A DNA stretch of 64,000 nucleotides from Limnephilus marmoratus (lineage: Eukaryota; Arthropoda; Insecta; Trichoptera; Limnephilidae): assembly GCA_917880885.1 (NCBI GenBank), contig OU862910.1, positions 19,232,710 to 19,296,709 of the forward strand, given 5' to 3'. The notes below the pieces were generated by a model. It searched no databases. It saw only the letters and a program-made list of their open reading frames with translations, and was not told the origin of the DNA. Shown here in pieces: positions 1 through 13,300 of the stretch. Both the position numbers and the translations under genes were made by a program. How positions within the stretch are numbered: the stretch's first letter is position 1; each line of letters starts with the position of its first letter.

Positions 1-63
1 TTAAAAACCATAACTATTGACTTGGTGGTATTATACAAAAGGTTATGGTTTTTTGCAAAGTCT

Positions 64-252
64 TCACATTTTTAGTAATTTCTCTAATGCGCTTAGTGAC
101 GGTGCAAGAAGAACCATGTCATCTGCGTAATTAATGTTATTTACACACACTCCTTTTAAATGGCAGCCTATTTTCGTGGCATTAAGTCTTTGAATAAGCT
201 CATCGGTGTATAGATTGAACAGAACCGGAGACATGCTTCCTCCTTGCCTCAC
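64..252 (-). pseudogene. LINE reverse transcriptase fragment
   Basis: A 62-residue open stretch reads as the middle of a non-LTR retrotransposon reverse transcriptase. It has the RQGGSMSPVLFNLYTDEL block followed by NYADDMVLLAPS, the YADD catalytic box of the RT palm. The rest of the element is missing. On its 5' side it abuts a SINE-like repeat starting near 253, so it is a dead remnant. The family is probably RTE- or Jockey-like, which this short piece cannot settle. Confidence 0.8.
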
Positions 253-470
253 GCCACTAATAATATTGTCATTCTAAATTTGAAATATGAGATCGACAAA
301 AATGCCGAGCTGTTTGAGGCGTTGTCCCTGTAAGACAGAGATCCTGGGGGCGATTCTCAGTTACGACCTTTAGATTTTTTATTTTCTGTCTCTTTTTGTT
401 TCATGTTACGTTTAGATTTATTAGTATTACGAAGATAATTCTAATTAATAATATTTTTGTAATACAATTT
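253..470 (+). repeat. SINE-C family copy (degenerate tRNA-derived SINE)
   Basis: The segment shares its order of motifs with 9285-9615 and 60960-61240: an AATTTGAAATATGAGATCGACAA-like leader, a decayed tRNA-like head (gatcctgggggcgattctc resembles a B box), then the tail with ttttctgtctctttttgtttcat and gtttagatttattagtatta. It lies directly against the LINE fragment at 64-252. The A box is too diverged to be convincing here; assignment rests on the better copies. Confidence 0.6.
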
Positions 471-589
471 TCTTCAATCACTAAAAGAAAATTATTGGGA
501 TTTTTCAAATGATTCACAAAGTTAATAATCATTATTTTTTACGTACAGTCATAAATTAGTGACAAGTTTAATAATTTTAACCCCTGACG

Positions 590-790
590 CAAAAGGATGG
601 GTGTTTTAAGTTTAACGTGTCTGTGTGTCTGTCTGTGGCATCGTAGCTCCTAAACGAATGGACCGATTATGATGCGATTTTTTTGTTTGTTTGAAAGCTG
701 ATGTGATAGAGATGGTTCTCAGCTACAATTCATGAAAATCTGTTCAGGCGTTTCAATGTCATCAGCTCTTTGTGTCGGGGTTACTTAAAA
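590..790. repeat. Dispersed repeat of unknown class
   Basis: The stretch opens with acccctgacgcaaaagga and contains gtgtgtctgtctgtggcatc, gtagctcctaaacgaatgg, and a T-run followed by gaaagctgatgtgatagag. This composition is familiar from interspersed repeats of moths and butterflies; a loosely related pattern (gaaagctggtgcttcccgtg) is seen near 55110. No terminal repeats or coding sequence are visible. Confidence 0.4.
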
Positions 791-794
791 TTTT

Positions 795-1800
795 CAATTT
801 TTTCTTCTTACGTGTGTTAATATTTAATTAAACGACGTTTCTTAACATGTACCTATTTTTAAACATACCTACGTACAGGGTATTCTGTGGAACGATCACC
901 ATGAAAATTTAAAATCGATTGAAGAATCAAAATTATGTTTAAAATCGATTGAAGATTCAAACACATAGCCTTTTTACTATTAGATTTTTTCCTTTATTAC
1001 AGCAATATAAAATAAACTAACTAATGCAGACTGCCGATGCATATTTATGTCAGTATATCAATTCAACGTTGCAAATTTATTAATATTTTTACTTATTTCT
1101 TTGGCGTTTGACATTTCGGAATATGAATTCATAGAAAATACCTCCAGTGTTGCCAGTGAACAGCGATTTCTTATTTATTCCCTGTCAATATCGGTACGGC
1201 TATGAATAGTGAAACCATGCTCGGTATATCGATATAAAATCGAAATCCACGCCTCATTAACTAATTAACTTCTATTTAATGTCAAAAAGTAAATGGGGAT
1301 CAATGCCTAGATAATAAAATTAACAATAACATTAACATTAAAATTAACATTAACATTAACATTAGCATATAAATAATAATAAATTTCACAGATTTTTTTT
1401 CATTTTTTTTATGGTATTTCTCTTCTATAGAAGCAGACGCTTGTGATTAGAAGAGGGACGATTGTGGGATTAGAAAATATTTAAAATATATTAACAAAAT
1501 ATATTTTGTATCTTATAATTTACTTGTGGTAGCTTATAAGATACAAAATATTACCAATATATTACAATATAAATATTACCAATTATACCAATTGATTGGT
1601 GTTTCACGTTTCGGATTGTTAATTGGTTTCTATATACATTTGATAGTGAGTTCTGGCATCATGAAATGATGTTGCTAACCATTCATCCGATTGCGATGAA
1701 ACTTTGGGGATTTGATATGTGCAATATCCCGACACGAGTTTTAAACTTTCAGTAGTTTTATTTTCTTGAACCCTCCCCGAAACTAAAACCTGGCTACGCC
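795..1800. other. AT-rich intergenic DNA with small tandem repeats
   Basis: No gene is seen. A near-direct duplication of aaaatcgattgaagattcaaa lies at about 910-962, and a hexamer minisatellite of ACATTA units occupies about 1321-1367. A short segment near 1628-1670 (gagttctggcatcatgaaat) resembles the interior of the G-rich Helitron family found downstream. Confidence 0.5.
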
Positions 1801-1809
1801 CGTGCCGCG

Positions 1810-2143
1810 ATGACTTCTATATATACCTGTGAGCTCTGGCATTATGAAATTTATATAAAAAAAATTCAAAAGGTGGCACGCCAACTGTTTAAAAACTGAA
1901 TGTACCGGGGCTGAATATATGGAATGCGGGAAGGGGGAGTGGAACTCGGGAGGGGAGTTCGCAGGGAGGGGGAAGCGGGAGATGGGAATGGGTAGAGGGA
2001 GGCAGAGTGTGAACGCGTGAGGGGAAGGGGACGCGGGAGAGGAAAGGGAGGCGGAACGGGACCGGAACGAATGGGAAAGGACACGCAGGGACAAACAATT
2101 TCTTTATTAAGTGGCATAGAAACGCATGCCGGGAACTCGCTAG
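1810..2143 (+). mobile_element. Helitron 3' part, G-rich family
   Basis: The 3' end is clear: acgcatgccgggaactcg followed by CTAG at 2140-2143 and a host T, the Helitron end signature. Internally it shares ctctggcattatgaaat, a long purine tract of GGGA/GGGGA units at about 1925-2080, and gcatagaaacgcatgccggg with the copies at 28429-29170, 40336-40755 and 63293-63721. The 5' end was not found; tctatatatacc near 1816 is only a candidate. The Pro/Ser/Leu-rich reading frames on the opposite strand are translations of the purine tract. Confidence 0.7.
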
Positions 2144-2145
2144 TA

Positions 2146-2340
2146 TATTTATTTATTTATTTGTTTGTTTACGCCTTGATGGCTTTTACATATAAAATAA
2201 ATTGTACAGGAGCATTATAACAAGTATGCAGTATCATAAGTATATGGTACATAAAATGATAAACAGAGCTAGAAAGATATAAGTAGGCTTAACATAAGTA
2301 GGTATTAATATTCAAGTAATTGTTTACAAAGGAGTTCAAC
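2146..2340 (-). repeat. LINE 3'-end-like repeat
   Basis: A (TTTA)n run at 2146-2170 is followed by acgccttgatggcttttacatat. The same order, (TTTA)n then acgcc-tga-gggcttttac, recurs at 3530 and 58805. Read on the minus strand it is a retroposon 3' tail ending in TAAA units. It starts directly beyond the Helitron end at 2143. Confidence 0.55.
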
Positions 2341-3525
2341 CAGCGGATTCGTATTTGGGCTCACGCTACATTATATTCAATAATTATTGTCACAATATCA
2401 CACAAAATGTGATTCCAAATATACTTGAAGCATACCGGTATTGCAGTGGTGTAATATTATATAAAATTTCATACACTATTATTTATACACACTCGCCTTG
2501 CTTGCAAGGACTTTTCCTGTTCTGGTAATACCACGTTATTATACTCGTAATTAGACCTGGACTTATTCTCATATTATTCATGATATTATGTCATTGTTTA
2601 TACTTTGTAGGAATGTTGTTTTTTTATAAAGGTACAAGTGCTGCATTCACGTGCAACGTCTCTACCACACTATTGCATTGAACTAAAGAAACGGAAATCA
2701 TTTTTTTCTAGTGGCATAAAAACAGTTCCGCCTCATAGGGGGAGTACCCGCTTATTGTCAGGTGGCAAAACCCACGGGTTTTTAAGTAAATTTATTTCGA
2801 TATGATACACTTCATATTAATACGGTCCAGCCAAGGCTTCTGTCACTTTCATGACTCGTAATTTCGCATTTACTTACTCCGATAAAGTTCTTGTAGAGGA
2901 TAGAGCTTTAGCATTCTTCTTAAAGCTATTCCACTTCTGACAATTCATTTCTACTTGCTCCTAGCTATTCCACTTTCCAGCCACTCCAGAAGGTTTAGCA
3001 CGAACGATCGATAAAATCCTTTATCAATACGAATGGTCAGATATCAGTATTTGCATTTCCCTCAATCAAAACTCATCTAAAAAATCTACTTTAGCTAAAC
3101 TATGTATTTTATGAAAGTATCATGGTGGTTAATAAATGTAAACATCGACACACTATCAAGTACATATCAAGAGATCTATTTAATTTATATTTTAATTCAA
3201 TAACGAGCATTTGGTAATTGTTTACCTTGCCAATAAATCATTCGCTCGGTCAATCAACCCAATGAGAACCGGCTTCGTTTACCTTACATTATTAAATAAC
3301 ATGCAAATACTTCCCGAGTGAAGAAGATGAAGACGAGAGATCAAAAAAGAGCAAAGAAAAGATTAAAGAAGAGGTTATGTTGCTGGCGTAAATTCCACAC
3401 GTGGTGTAATCATGTGGGGCCTTCAAAGCTTGCTTGCAGCGTATAATTACAATTCAAATAATAATTATTAAAATTATACTAAAGAAATCATACGACTTCC
3501 CTACTATAGAAATATTTCGAAAATT
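2341..3525. other. No feature recognised
   Basis: AT-rich sequence with stops in all frames. A slightly less AT-rich patch at about 2690-3010 gives no recognisable protein. Confidence 0.5.
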
Positions 3526-3529
3526 CAAT

Positions 3530-4141
3530 TTATTTTATTTATTTATTTATTAATATTTCAACGCCCTGATGGGCTTTTACATATAAGTTTAAATACAGAG
3601 ACAAAGTATTAAATAAAAAAGATGAACTTGAAAAAGTAAACATCACATGAACGGAAGGTATAAAGATACATTTTAGTAAAAATAATGCATCACAATACAA
3701 GAGAAAGTTTTTAAAGTTGCAGATGGTATAAAATAGTATACATTGTGTATTTACAAAATTTACATAAAAACAATTCTTGACAACTCAAATCAAATGTCAA
3801 GTACATAAAAAAGAAAACGGCAACAGGTTTTTATATTGTAGATAAATATAAAAAATACACAATATGCAATGTGCTATGTGATTCTCCCTAAATATCAAGA
3901 TATCAAATATCATCAAGTGTTTCTTAAATAATGGTAACTTTGTATTAAATACATCGATACTTGAGGTGAATTTGTTTGCAAGTGTAAGAAATCGTGGAAT
4001 AGGTGCATGTATGACGTAGTTGGTTCCAGAATTATTGTTGCCGAATACTATGTTTTGCCTTGTCGCTCGAGTTGGTACCTTAAAGTCAATGAGATGCAGC
4101 AGTTCAATAATGTACAATTCGGATAATGTACCATCTATCAC
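3530..4141 (-). pseudogene. LINE 3' end with C-terminal ORF2 fragment
   Basis: The minus-strand frame 4141-3797 gives a peptide of the type that ends Jockey/CR1 ORF2 proteins: VPTRATRQNIVFG, then NYVIHAPIPRFLTLANKF, then SSIDVFNTKLPLFKKHL. It is followed on the minus strand by about 260 bases of 3' untranslated sequence and a tail of TAAA units (plus strand about 3531-3553). The upstream RT and endonuclease are absent, so this is a 5'-truncated dead copy, the usual product of target-primed reverse transcription. Confidence 0.75.
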
Positions 4142-4299
4142 AGAATTGTATAAAAGAAACGCCGTATATAAAATTTATAAGAAATATTTTTTAAATGAAA
4201 TTCGCCCCTTCAGATACATGAGCACTGGATTCAAAACAAATGGCTAAGTAACCATCCCAATGCTAAGAACGACCACGTGTGAGATGGTACAATATATTA

Positions 4300-7130
4300 T
4301 TGTTCAAACACAAAATTAATATAATCGAAACTTTGAAATATGAACCATTCAAAAAGCAAATTAACTTCCTGATATTGGATAATGATATATTGTAGTCTTA
4401 ATGTACACGTACGTAAACGCTTTCTAGTCTACGACCAAGGATATACTACGTCAATGTTTCTAGTATTAAAAATAGGTTATTGTTATCGTTTTTCTAAAAC
4501 TATTCTCTACAATTATGCATGTTGAATTCCGTCCGTAGTTATATTGAATATTGAATTACGTCGTTTTGTAGGTAGAATTACGTTTGTAGTTTCACGAGTA
4601 TGATAAGTTTTTTAATATTGTTTGCTTATTGCCCTATAAGCATTATTTTCTTTATTTTTGTAAATACTGCTCCCATAACCGCAAACTATTGGAGCTCAAC
4701 TTATGGAATTGTAGAATAATTAGGAAAAACATAGTATAATTTGAAATTATTATAATTTGAAATGTTATATATTTTTGCAATAAATTTTCATTTCGTCGCT
4801 CCCAAGATGCCAAAGATGCTCTAATTGATTGAGGTACACCTTTGGTAGGAAAAAATCCCCACAAGAAACATACCGTTCTCTGTTTGCCTTTATCATTGAA
4901 AACTCTCTTATTTCATTTGTTTACAGACTTTGGCATACACTTTATCTTACTCGTTATAACCTTGGCTACACAAGCAATAGAAGATAATCATTTTTAAAGA
5001 ACACCTATAGGAGTGCCAATCGCGTAAAATTATTTCATGAAAATAAATTTAAAGCGATCATACAATAATAATATATAAATAATTTTGTTTTCGACGTCGT
5101 TCGGATATTCGAATAACCCATTTAATTTTTCGAATTGGTGTAATCAGTTCAAGGGGAAGTTGACAGCAGATGAGTGGGAATCAACAAAGGTTTTTAGTGT
5201 TGGGAAAACCTGATTCGTAAGGCAACCTTCTTTGGCCATGACCTACGATATTTACAGTCAGCTCAACCATTGTTATCTAAACAGATTCGCAAATGAGATA
5301 ATAAAAAATTTAACGCTATTTTGGTCGAACAAACCTTTTCACAACATCCTAAAGTGTAATTATCGAGTTATCAAATAAGAATCTGTGTTTTACCAATGTT
5401 TTAATAACATGGCATGTGTGTTAGCCTTTTTTAAGTATTAAATATTTACGTAGCTACGTTTAAACATACTTTATCTGGTTTCAATCTTATCCTGTCTAGA
5501 AGATCTATACACCTTAGGTTTATTGATTGTTTACTAATTATATGCTAGCAATTTTCATAGATTCAGTCTCGGCCTGTGTCAAATAATGAACAAATATATT
5601 CTAATCAAATCTTTGCTTGAATGATTTCAGCTGTGTTGAATGAGTTTACTTGGCAGAAACCTCCAAATTCCTATCAAACATTTCTCCTTTCTCTCTCCCA
5701 TATCCTTCCTTCACTACATTACCTAATGTTGAGGATATCATTGTCTCACCACTGGCTAGGGACATAATTTGGATATCAGAATATATAACAAAAAAACGTT
5801 TAATCTTCTTAGGAACCTTCTTGAATGTTAGGGAGCTTTGCGATAGTGCACAATGCTCGTTACTCGTAGATCCTTCCTGAACAATATTAACATGCTCAGT
5901 AAAAATATGTATAGAAAATACCTTCGTTATTATAGAAGTGATCACTTAGGAAAATGTTAAATACATAAAGTAATCCGCGCTCAAGTTAATAAACTCTTCC
6001 ATGTACGTTTTAGTTTTTTGTAATTCAATCAATACATGGTGATAAAATAATAACCTTTGATTGAAAAAGCTTACCTACGTTAAATATAAAGTAGGTAGGT
6101 AAATCTTTCTCGGTAAATCAAAAAATATTCCAATCTCGGTCGATATTCTGTGTGCCGAAAATTAATCAAATTAACTATTTTAGATAGTTTAACTGCAACT
6201 ACATAAATCAAATTAGAGGTTTCCGTCCAGTAGGGAAAACAAGAATTTAGGAGAGTAATTCAACTAATTAGGGTTATAAATTATAATATGGTTAGATCTT
6301 TAGATGTTTGGAAAATAAAGTTAAAAATAAATACATGCAGTACACGGCAGTAAAGGTATGGACGTAATTTATAGATATTTTTAAATGTGGTAATAAAACG
6401 GTTGTTTTGAAACAAATGTATATGACATAGGAAATAGGTACCTACCAACGTAAATTTCTGAATTGCCTAAATTCTAAACATTTTTTCCTATTTCCGCGAA
6501 TTTCCAAACAAAACGATAATCATATAATGTAATCAAAACGATTTCCAAAGGTTTTTAAATAGATGAAAACGCTGCGTCTGCGAACACTCGAAATATGGTC
6601 AAACTTGTCTTACTTCGGGTTACATTGATAAAAATATTTTAAAATAACAAATTTCATTTTTATACAGACAATCAATTTCATTGGAACCGTAGTAAAAAGT
6701 ACAACATGTGTAAATTGAAATAATCAGATTTTTTCAAAGCGGTATTTCACACTTCCAAGCATTTTGGTGTTCAGTGACTGAAAAAGATGTATTTTTGAAA
6801 ACTAACTTTATTGCAAGAAAAACTGAAAAACCGTTTTTTCTTCAATTCCTTCTAAATATTTTTTTCATTTGCTAACAATGCAGGTTTCAAACGCCACACA
6901 CAATAGATTTTTTCTTTTATCTTAAAAAACTCACATCACTAATCGAATCCAGCAACACATTGTCAATTACTGATTCTCTTGAATACGAAATACGTCTCCT
7001 GGTATAATGAACCCGGCTTTGATCTTCACAGCCTCCTTCCTGCAACCGTTAACAGCTACCTTCGACGATAACAATTATGATTAAAGCAAGAGTGATCTCA
7101 TTTAATTTCTCACTAAATCTGAAACCCCGC
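4300..7130. other. No gene recognised upstream of gene 1
   Basis: Long AT-rich region with no recognisable protein. A pair of overlapping opposite-strand frames lies at 5646-5945 and neither resembles a known family. Nothing repeat-like stands out except homopolymer runs. Confidence 0.45.
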
Positions 7131-7201
7131 CGTCCTTAGAGCCGACAGAGTGCAAGCGGAATCCGCGTAGAGATGCTAAATAAGTTAGGCGGTTAAGCCG
7201 G

Positions 7202-7237
7202 TATATAAGGAGAGCCTGCACTGATCTTGCTATCATT
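7202..7237 (+). promoter_or_regulatory. Gene 1 core promoter (TATA + initiator)
   Basis: TATATAA at 7202-7208 sits 33 bases before the A of an initiator-like TCATT (7233-7237), a normal spacing for an insect RNA polymerase II promoter. The predicted 5' UTR would be about 21 bases before the ATG at 7256. The preceding 70 bases (ccgccgtcc, gcggaatccgcg, ggcggttaagccgg) are notably GC-richer than the surroundings. A strong TATA/Inr promoter is typical of tissue- or stage-specific secreted-protein genes. Confidence 0.8.
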
Positions 7238-7255
7238 TAATTGTAGTCTTGTAAG

Positions 7256-7346
7256 ATGAGAGGTGTCTGTGTGGTTGTTATTGCTCTGTGCGGTTTATCG
7301 AGTGGTTCGCCTCATGGATTTTTTCATGGACATTTAAAATCCGGGG
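7256..7346 (+). CDS. Gene 1 exon 1 (signal peptide)
   Basis: Starts at the first ATG downstream of the TATA/initiator pair and encodes the signal peptide plus SPHGFFHGHLKSG, already Gly/His-flavoured. It ends with a single G before the donor gtaagt (7347-7352), a consensus 5' splice site, so the following intron is phase 1. The intron to exon 2 is 13,663 bases long and filled with repeats. Confidence 0.85.
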
Positions 7347-10300
7347 GTAAGTTCAAATACAACAAGTATATTATGTTCAACAAATCTCCCTCAAACAAGC
7401 GTTAATAATACCCAATAATAATAAATAAAACATTTATTTATCAAAAAACTTTTTCCAAACTTTTTCCAAATCCTCAGATATACATTCAGGATTTCTCCCG
7501 GAATGCAGCTGGTTTTCAGCAGTGCCTCTACTATAATATAAATAATAAATAATTAAATCAAATCTCTAATATAATACACATAACATAAATAGTCAAATTA
7601 AATCATATAAATGTAAATTCACATTAAAGCAAAAAATATTAAAATTCAAAATAAATAATGTGATCACAAACACAAATAGGTATTACTTTTATGGTAGATT
7701 CTATTAATAAGTCAGGAACGCCTCGTACGTCATGCATAGGTCTGGTAATGTTATATCTATATTATAAACAAGCTCATGGGTCCGATAGGTTAATTATTAT
7801 GGTATTGTGCGGTTGACTGTGCAGTCAGCAAACATTCACTGCAGAGCTTCTTGGGGCACTGCAACGGTGTCGATATTAGAATAGACAGTGGTATTTCATC
7901 CCAAAATTAATAATAAAACAAAACCTACGTAAGTGGAAAATTTTAATTGAAGCATCTAACCTCAAGGGTGCTTTATAATAATAATAATAATAAGTTGTTT
8001 ATTTCACCCGAACAGAGCGGTGGGTGCAATACTCTGTCAGCCATAGAAGTATACATTACAGAAAATGGAAAAAAATAAAATAATATATGTACACATATTT
8101 AGTACTCGTATATCTACTACGGGGACTTTAGATGAATTCTCCATGTTTAGTTTCATAAACATTATCGTTTTACATCAAAAACAAAACGGATAATAATATA
8201 ATGCACGGTTTAAATTTCCGTTCAACACTAGCCGCCCGATTAACGCAAGAAAAAAAACATCGCCAAAAAATGTGTTTTATTTAATTTCGCGAAGTTCAGT
8301 TTCGAATATTTAAATGTTTTACGATAATTTTATAAAAACAATAATTTGCCACCATAATCATAAAAACCATAACCGAAAAGGGGTTCGTAAGTAGAATATT
8401 TTTAACTTTAAAGCAGTTTTTATGGGTTTGATACATTTTTTTCTGGGCTTGTAAAAATACTTATCAAAAAAATCGCAATAAAAAACACATATAAATTTGT
8501 TGTAGACCACTTTTATTTCCTGACGAAGGAAGGGTGCTTCCGAAACCGGTAGAGTATGTATAAAATAAAATTGGTCTACAACAAATTTATATGTATTTTT
8601 TTAATTGTTAATTATGGCGAGCCACAAAGTTAATGCTTTTTACAAATACAAAAAAATCGCATTTATGTAAAAGGACAGGATGTTTTCTACTCCTAATATT
8701 TAATTAAAGCATCTAAAATATTTCTAAGCGATCAAATTTTCAAACCAAAACACCCGATTTCCCTTACTTCGTATTGCTTCACCCTAATTTATCTATGTAC
8801 ATTATTTTACTCAGTGCATTTATAAATATTGTGAAAACTTCATCCTTCATAACCAACTAAGTCGAAGTTCATAACACAACGAGAAGATAATACGATTGAA
8901 TGGTAATATTGCTACTTAAAATGTTCTCATTGCATAATCCATCTGTCGAACTCGTCAACTTTTCCCGAGTTTATCCTAATAACATTTTGTTAATAGTATT
9001 ATATTATTATTTTATTTTTTACGGTGCACTCGAAACGTTAAACAGCTTTTACAAAAAGAATCCGTGATTGAGCCAATATAATTGAATTTAACAGAATAAA
9101 TTAGAATTATCATAGAAATTATTGTAAATTATTGTAGGTACAAACCACTCCACTAAGCGTAACTTGTTCTGAAAAGGGGAAAGAATCGAACTCGGTCCGT
9201 CCAACTGCGTTGAGCGTCCCACCCACCAAGCCATCGACAACATAATACAATTTTTTTTCATGTAAATAAAATCAGATATATTTATCCGAGACGCTATCTA
9301 GGTTACAAACCAGTTCATAGAACGATTGTTTCCAATGAAAAAGGTAGTTGCTTATGATATGGAAAATTTTAATTTAATTAATTAATTTAATGTTAATTAT
9401 AAAATTTGAAAATATGAGATTGACAATTATGATGGTTTCTTAGAAGGTGGCAATCACTGAATAGGTAAAAGCGCACGTCACGGTTAGACGAGAGGTTCTG
9501 GGTTTGAGTCTCGGTTGCGACCATTATCTTTTCTATTTTTCTGTGACTTATTCTCTTTCATATTTTCGTTTAGATTATTACCAGTGTTATCTTCTTCTTC
9601 AATAATATACTTTAGTTCTATAATTGATTATTAACAAAATTATAGACAAGAAATGACACAACTACAGCAAGACACATAATTATAACTGTAAAGTCTTCCT
9701 GTCACTTAAAGTTAAAATATGACGACCACACGTTATGTAATACAAGTAAATAAAAATTCTGGGAAATCAATTTCTTTACATAATAATGTTTGCCAGACTG
9801 CAATATTTAATTATTTAAATATTTATTGACTACTCCTTCGCAAAAGCTCTTCAATCTGACGCAAGCTTTATATCTGGAAAAGACAATTTTTTACGGCGTA
9901 TAAAAGCAATACGACAATATTTCTTTTAAAATACTAGTTTTTCATCTTTTTAAGTCAACAATGTGTGACTTTGTCAATAGTAAAGAAGATAGCATACATT
10001 AATTGGGTACTTCTGTATTATACTTATTATCACAAACAATCAATTATTAATCAAAGACGTGATTCAGAAGTAGATAGAATACGTCATTCTTAATTGATTT
10101 GAAATTACACTTTCAAAGTTAATTGCATGTGCAATGTGCTTCGTACACTCATCTGAGGTGAAGCATCTACATACAGTTTGCATTTCATTTTATACAATTA
10201 CTTGATGAAAGAATGAAAAATATTAAAACTCTCAGATAGAATACTTGTTTACAATTTGACTTTATTTTTTTTTAATTATTGATGGTTTTACTGGCAACCC

Positions 10301-13300
10301 TGATTCTTAACCTAATTGCCTTATATACCAACTAGAATTACTCGATACAGCATTATTTTAATTGTTACAATAATATCGGTTGCATGCCGTTGGCAATACT
10401 TTCTCAGAAATGGTAAATGTATTCAACTGCACGGAATACATTTACTAGAAGTCTCTTAAATAATTATTAAGAGGGCATTACCAGAGAAAACCAGAAATAT
10501 GTCATTTTCAAATCAGATTTTAGACGTATTGACTCTTTTCCACAAAAATGTATATAAATGGATTTCGAAAGATTGTTCTTTTATCTAGCATTCGCGTTTA
10601 ATAAATTTTGAGTATTTTTTTTTTAATTTTTAGAATAATAAGGTTATTCCATAGGTCGTTGGCAGATTTGTTAAATTTTAAAAAACGATTTTGTATTATA
10701 CCACACCCATTTCAAATAATATAATCATGCACTAAAAAATCAATACATTTTCTAACAAACGCATGTTTTAGAATTTTAATTTTAGTTTCAATAAAATCAT
10801 TAAAAAATATGTACGTACATGTGTTTCTTGACGAAAATTGGTCCATTTGTGTATTTATTTGCGCACTTACAAACTAATATATTTCAGATTTTTTTAACAT
10901 TCTTATTAAATTTAGACATTTTTAAAAAATGATAAATACTTATAATCAAAAAATAATTACAAAAAGTACATTATTTTAATAGTTTTATCATCACGCCTTT
11001 CAGCATTTTTGGATGAAGGTATAAATTAAAGCTAATTTGGATTGAAATAAATTCGATATTGAGTTATAATTTTAAAAAAGCTGGTACGGAGAATAATTAA
11101 TCTTTCTCATTGTAACCGCCCTGCACGATCGTAAGAACAACTTTCGACGAAATGTGGATTTTCGTCCGCTGGCTGGTTAAACGCTTTTAATGTGAACATT
11201 GTATTCTTCTATCATAAGTCATCGGTTCTACATATTTGTATTATATTTATAAATATTTTTTTTAAACAGAATAGATCACATAATTATTACAATAATTTAC
11301 ACTTATGCAAGGTTATAATGATGATTATAATTATAGGTGAGCACACCATTCATCTCAACATTATTTGTTTAACGATATATTACAATAATAATTAATTAAT
11401 TTAACATAAAACAAGGAAGATCAAAACCAAATATTAGTAATACATAAATAGACACTTACGTATATATACATGCATGTATGCACACACACACATGCACACT
11501 CATATACACATATTATAGGGCCAATGCATTAGTAGGTGAATGATACATAATTACAAAGTGGCTCGTGTGATGAGACCGTCAGGTATATGCAGGTATTAAA
11601 GTTACTCAATGAATACTCCAGTTGCACTATATTATTATACCATAAGTGTGGAAAAGCCCTAATACTGACAACCCTGAACTTTAAGCAGACTAAACTAAAC
11701 AGATATAAATTTACATAAATTTAAAAATATTTTTAACGGAATTCTGCCATACAGGAGAATTAACATTGTGCCTTGTAGTGGGTAATAAAATAACCCTGAT
11801 GCAAGCATATTGCATTAAAGAAATAATTCGATATTAAACTCAATTCAGGTTTGGTCACTTATTTAGATTACACTTAGTTTAATCATAATTATGTCTAGTT
11901 AGCTAATTGTTCTTTTTAAGTGAACATTGTTCAAGAATATTTCCATTGATTTGCATTTAATGATATTGTTATTAGGCTTGTTGAAAAAATATCGATATAT
12001 CGATATTTTTAATTCAATATATCGATATTTTTAGCCGAAATATTTTGATCCGGTATATCCATACATCGATACAAAATAGCCAATATCGAAAATTGTATCA
12101 AAAACGATATTTTTTTATTTATGTATTTAAATTCACTAGAATCCAAACCCGTATAGGAACAATCGTAAAAAAGTAACTGTATTGGGTCATGACATCTGGC
12201 GGTTGAAATTTTAACTATTAATAGCTTACAAATCTATTATCATTAGTATTTGTGATCACTAATACTATCTCATGTGTACATACATAGAAATGTATGCTAT
12301 TTTTTGCCATTTTTTTCTAAGCCACTCCCATGTATTGGTTCCCAATTGTCTATGATTATATACCTTGTTCCAAACACGAAGTTCTTTTTGACAGATTAAT
12401 ACGCCAATAGAATATTACTGAGACGCATACAAACTTTGTATGCGTCTCAGTTTACATATAAGTTAGAAGACAGTTTTTGATATTTTTGTAATTATTACCT
12501 AATAAAAATGAATACTGATAAAAATACCTTCATTTTTATTGAGATTTTTGTACATTAAAAAAAGCACATTGTGTATAAAAATTACTATTGATATTATTGA
12601 GCTGAATACACTATTACTTTAAAAACGCAAAATCTCTTGAAAATTTTACCGATATATCGATACATCGATATTTTTTCCTCGATATATCGACGTCGATGTT
12701 GATATTTTAATACATCGATATATAGATATTTTTTTCACTTTCGACATCCCTACTTGTTATAATGATGAATTGCTATTAGTGCAAAACCGCAAATAATATG
12801 GAGGTGATGTTTATCTTGTAAAATAGAATTATTATTAATTACAATTAAAGTCATAGGAAATGATAACGAATAACGATTATTCATCGATAACATGATTATT
12901 AGAAATCACATTGCAATATAATATAATGACAATTTTTTTTAAAACTGCTTTTCCCCTTTTCACTTATTTTTTTCTTATTGAACAATTAAAAAACGAGTAG
13001 AAAAACGGTATGGCGATAAAGTTTATCCAAATTGATGAATTTGGTAGCCCCTGTCAAAGGTTATTCCAAATGGTTCGCTGCGTTTGGTAATTTAGCAGGG
13101 GTGCCCTGATTCATGAGGTGAGGTTTGTCTAGGACTTGGCGGTGGATGCGTTGGCTTACCTACTTACCAAAGATATTCAAATACAAAAGAGATATGCTAT
13201 GGTGTTCGCGCAACTATCGGCGGACTACGCCCTAAATAGAGTAGTTTGCATACGAAAATAATTTGTTCATTTCGTTGATTTTTTGAAGATGTGCATTAGT

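Noticed and set aside
1783..2117. Several Pro/Ser-rich minus-strand ORFs
   Set aside because: They are six-frame translations of the G-rich Helitron tract; the same artefact occurs at 28474-28784, 39247-39456, 40420-40735 and 63204-63657.
5646..5945. Overlapping ORFs of 76 and 99 residues on opposite strands
   Set aside because: Neither has recognisable motifs, GC shift or splice context, and only one strand could be coding.
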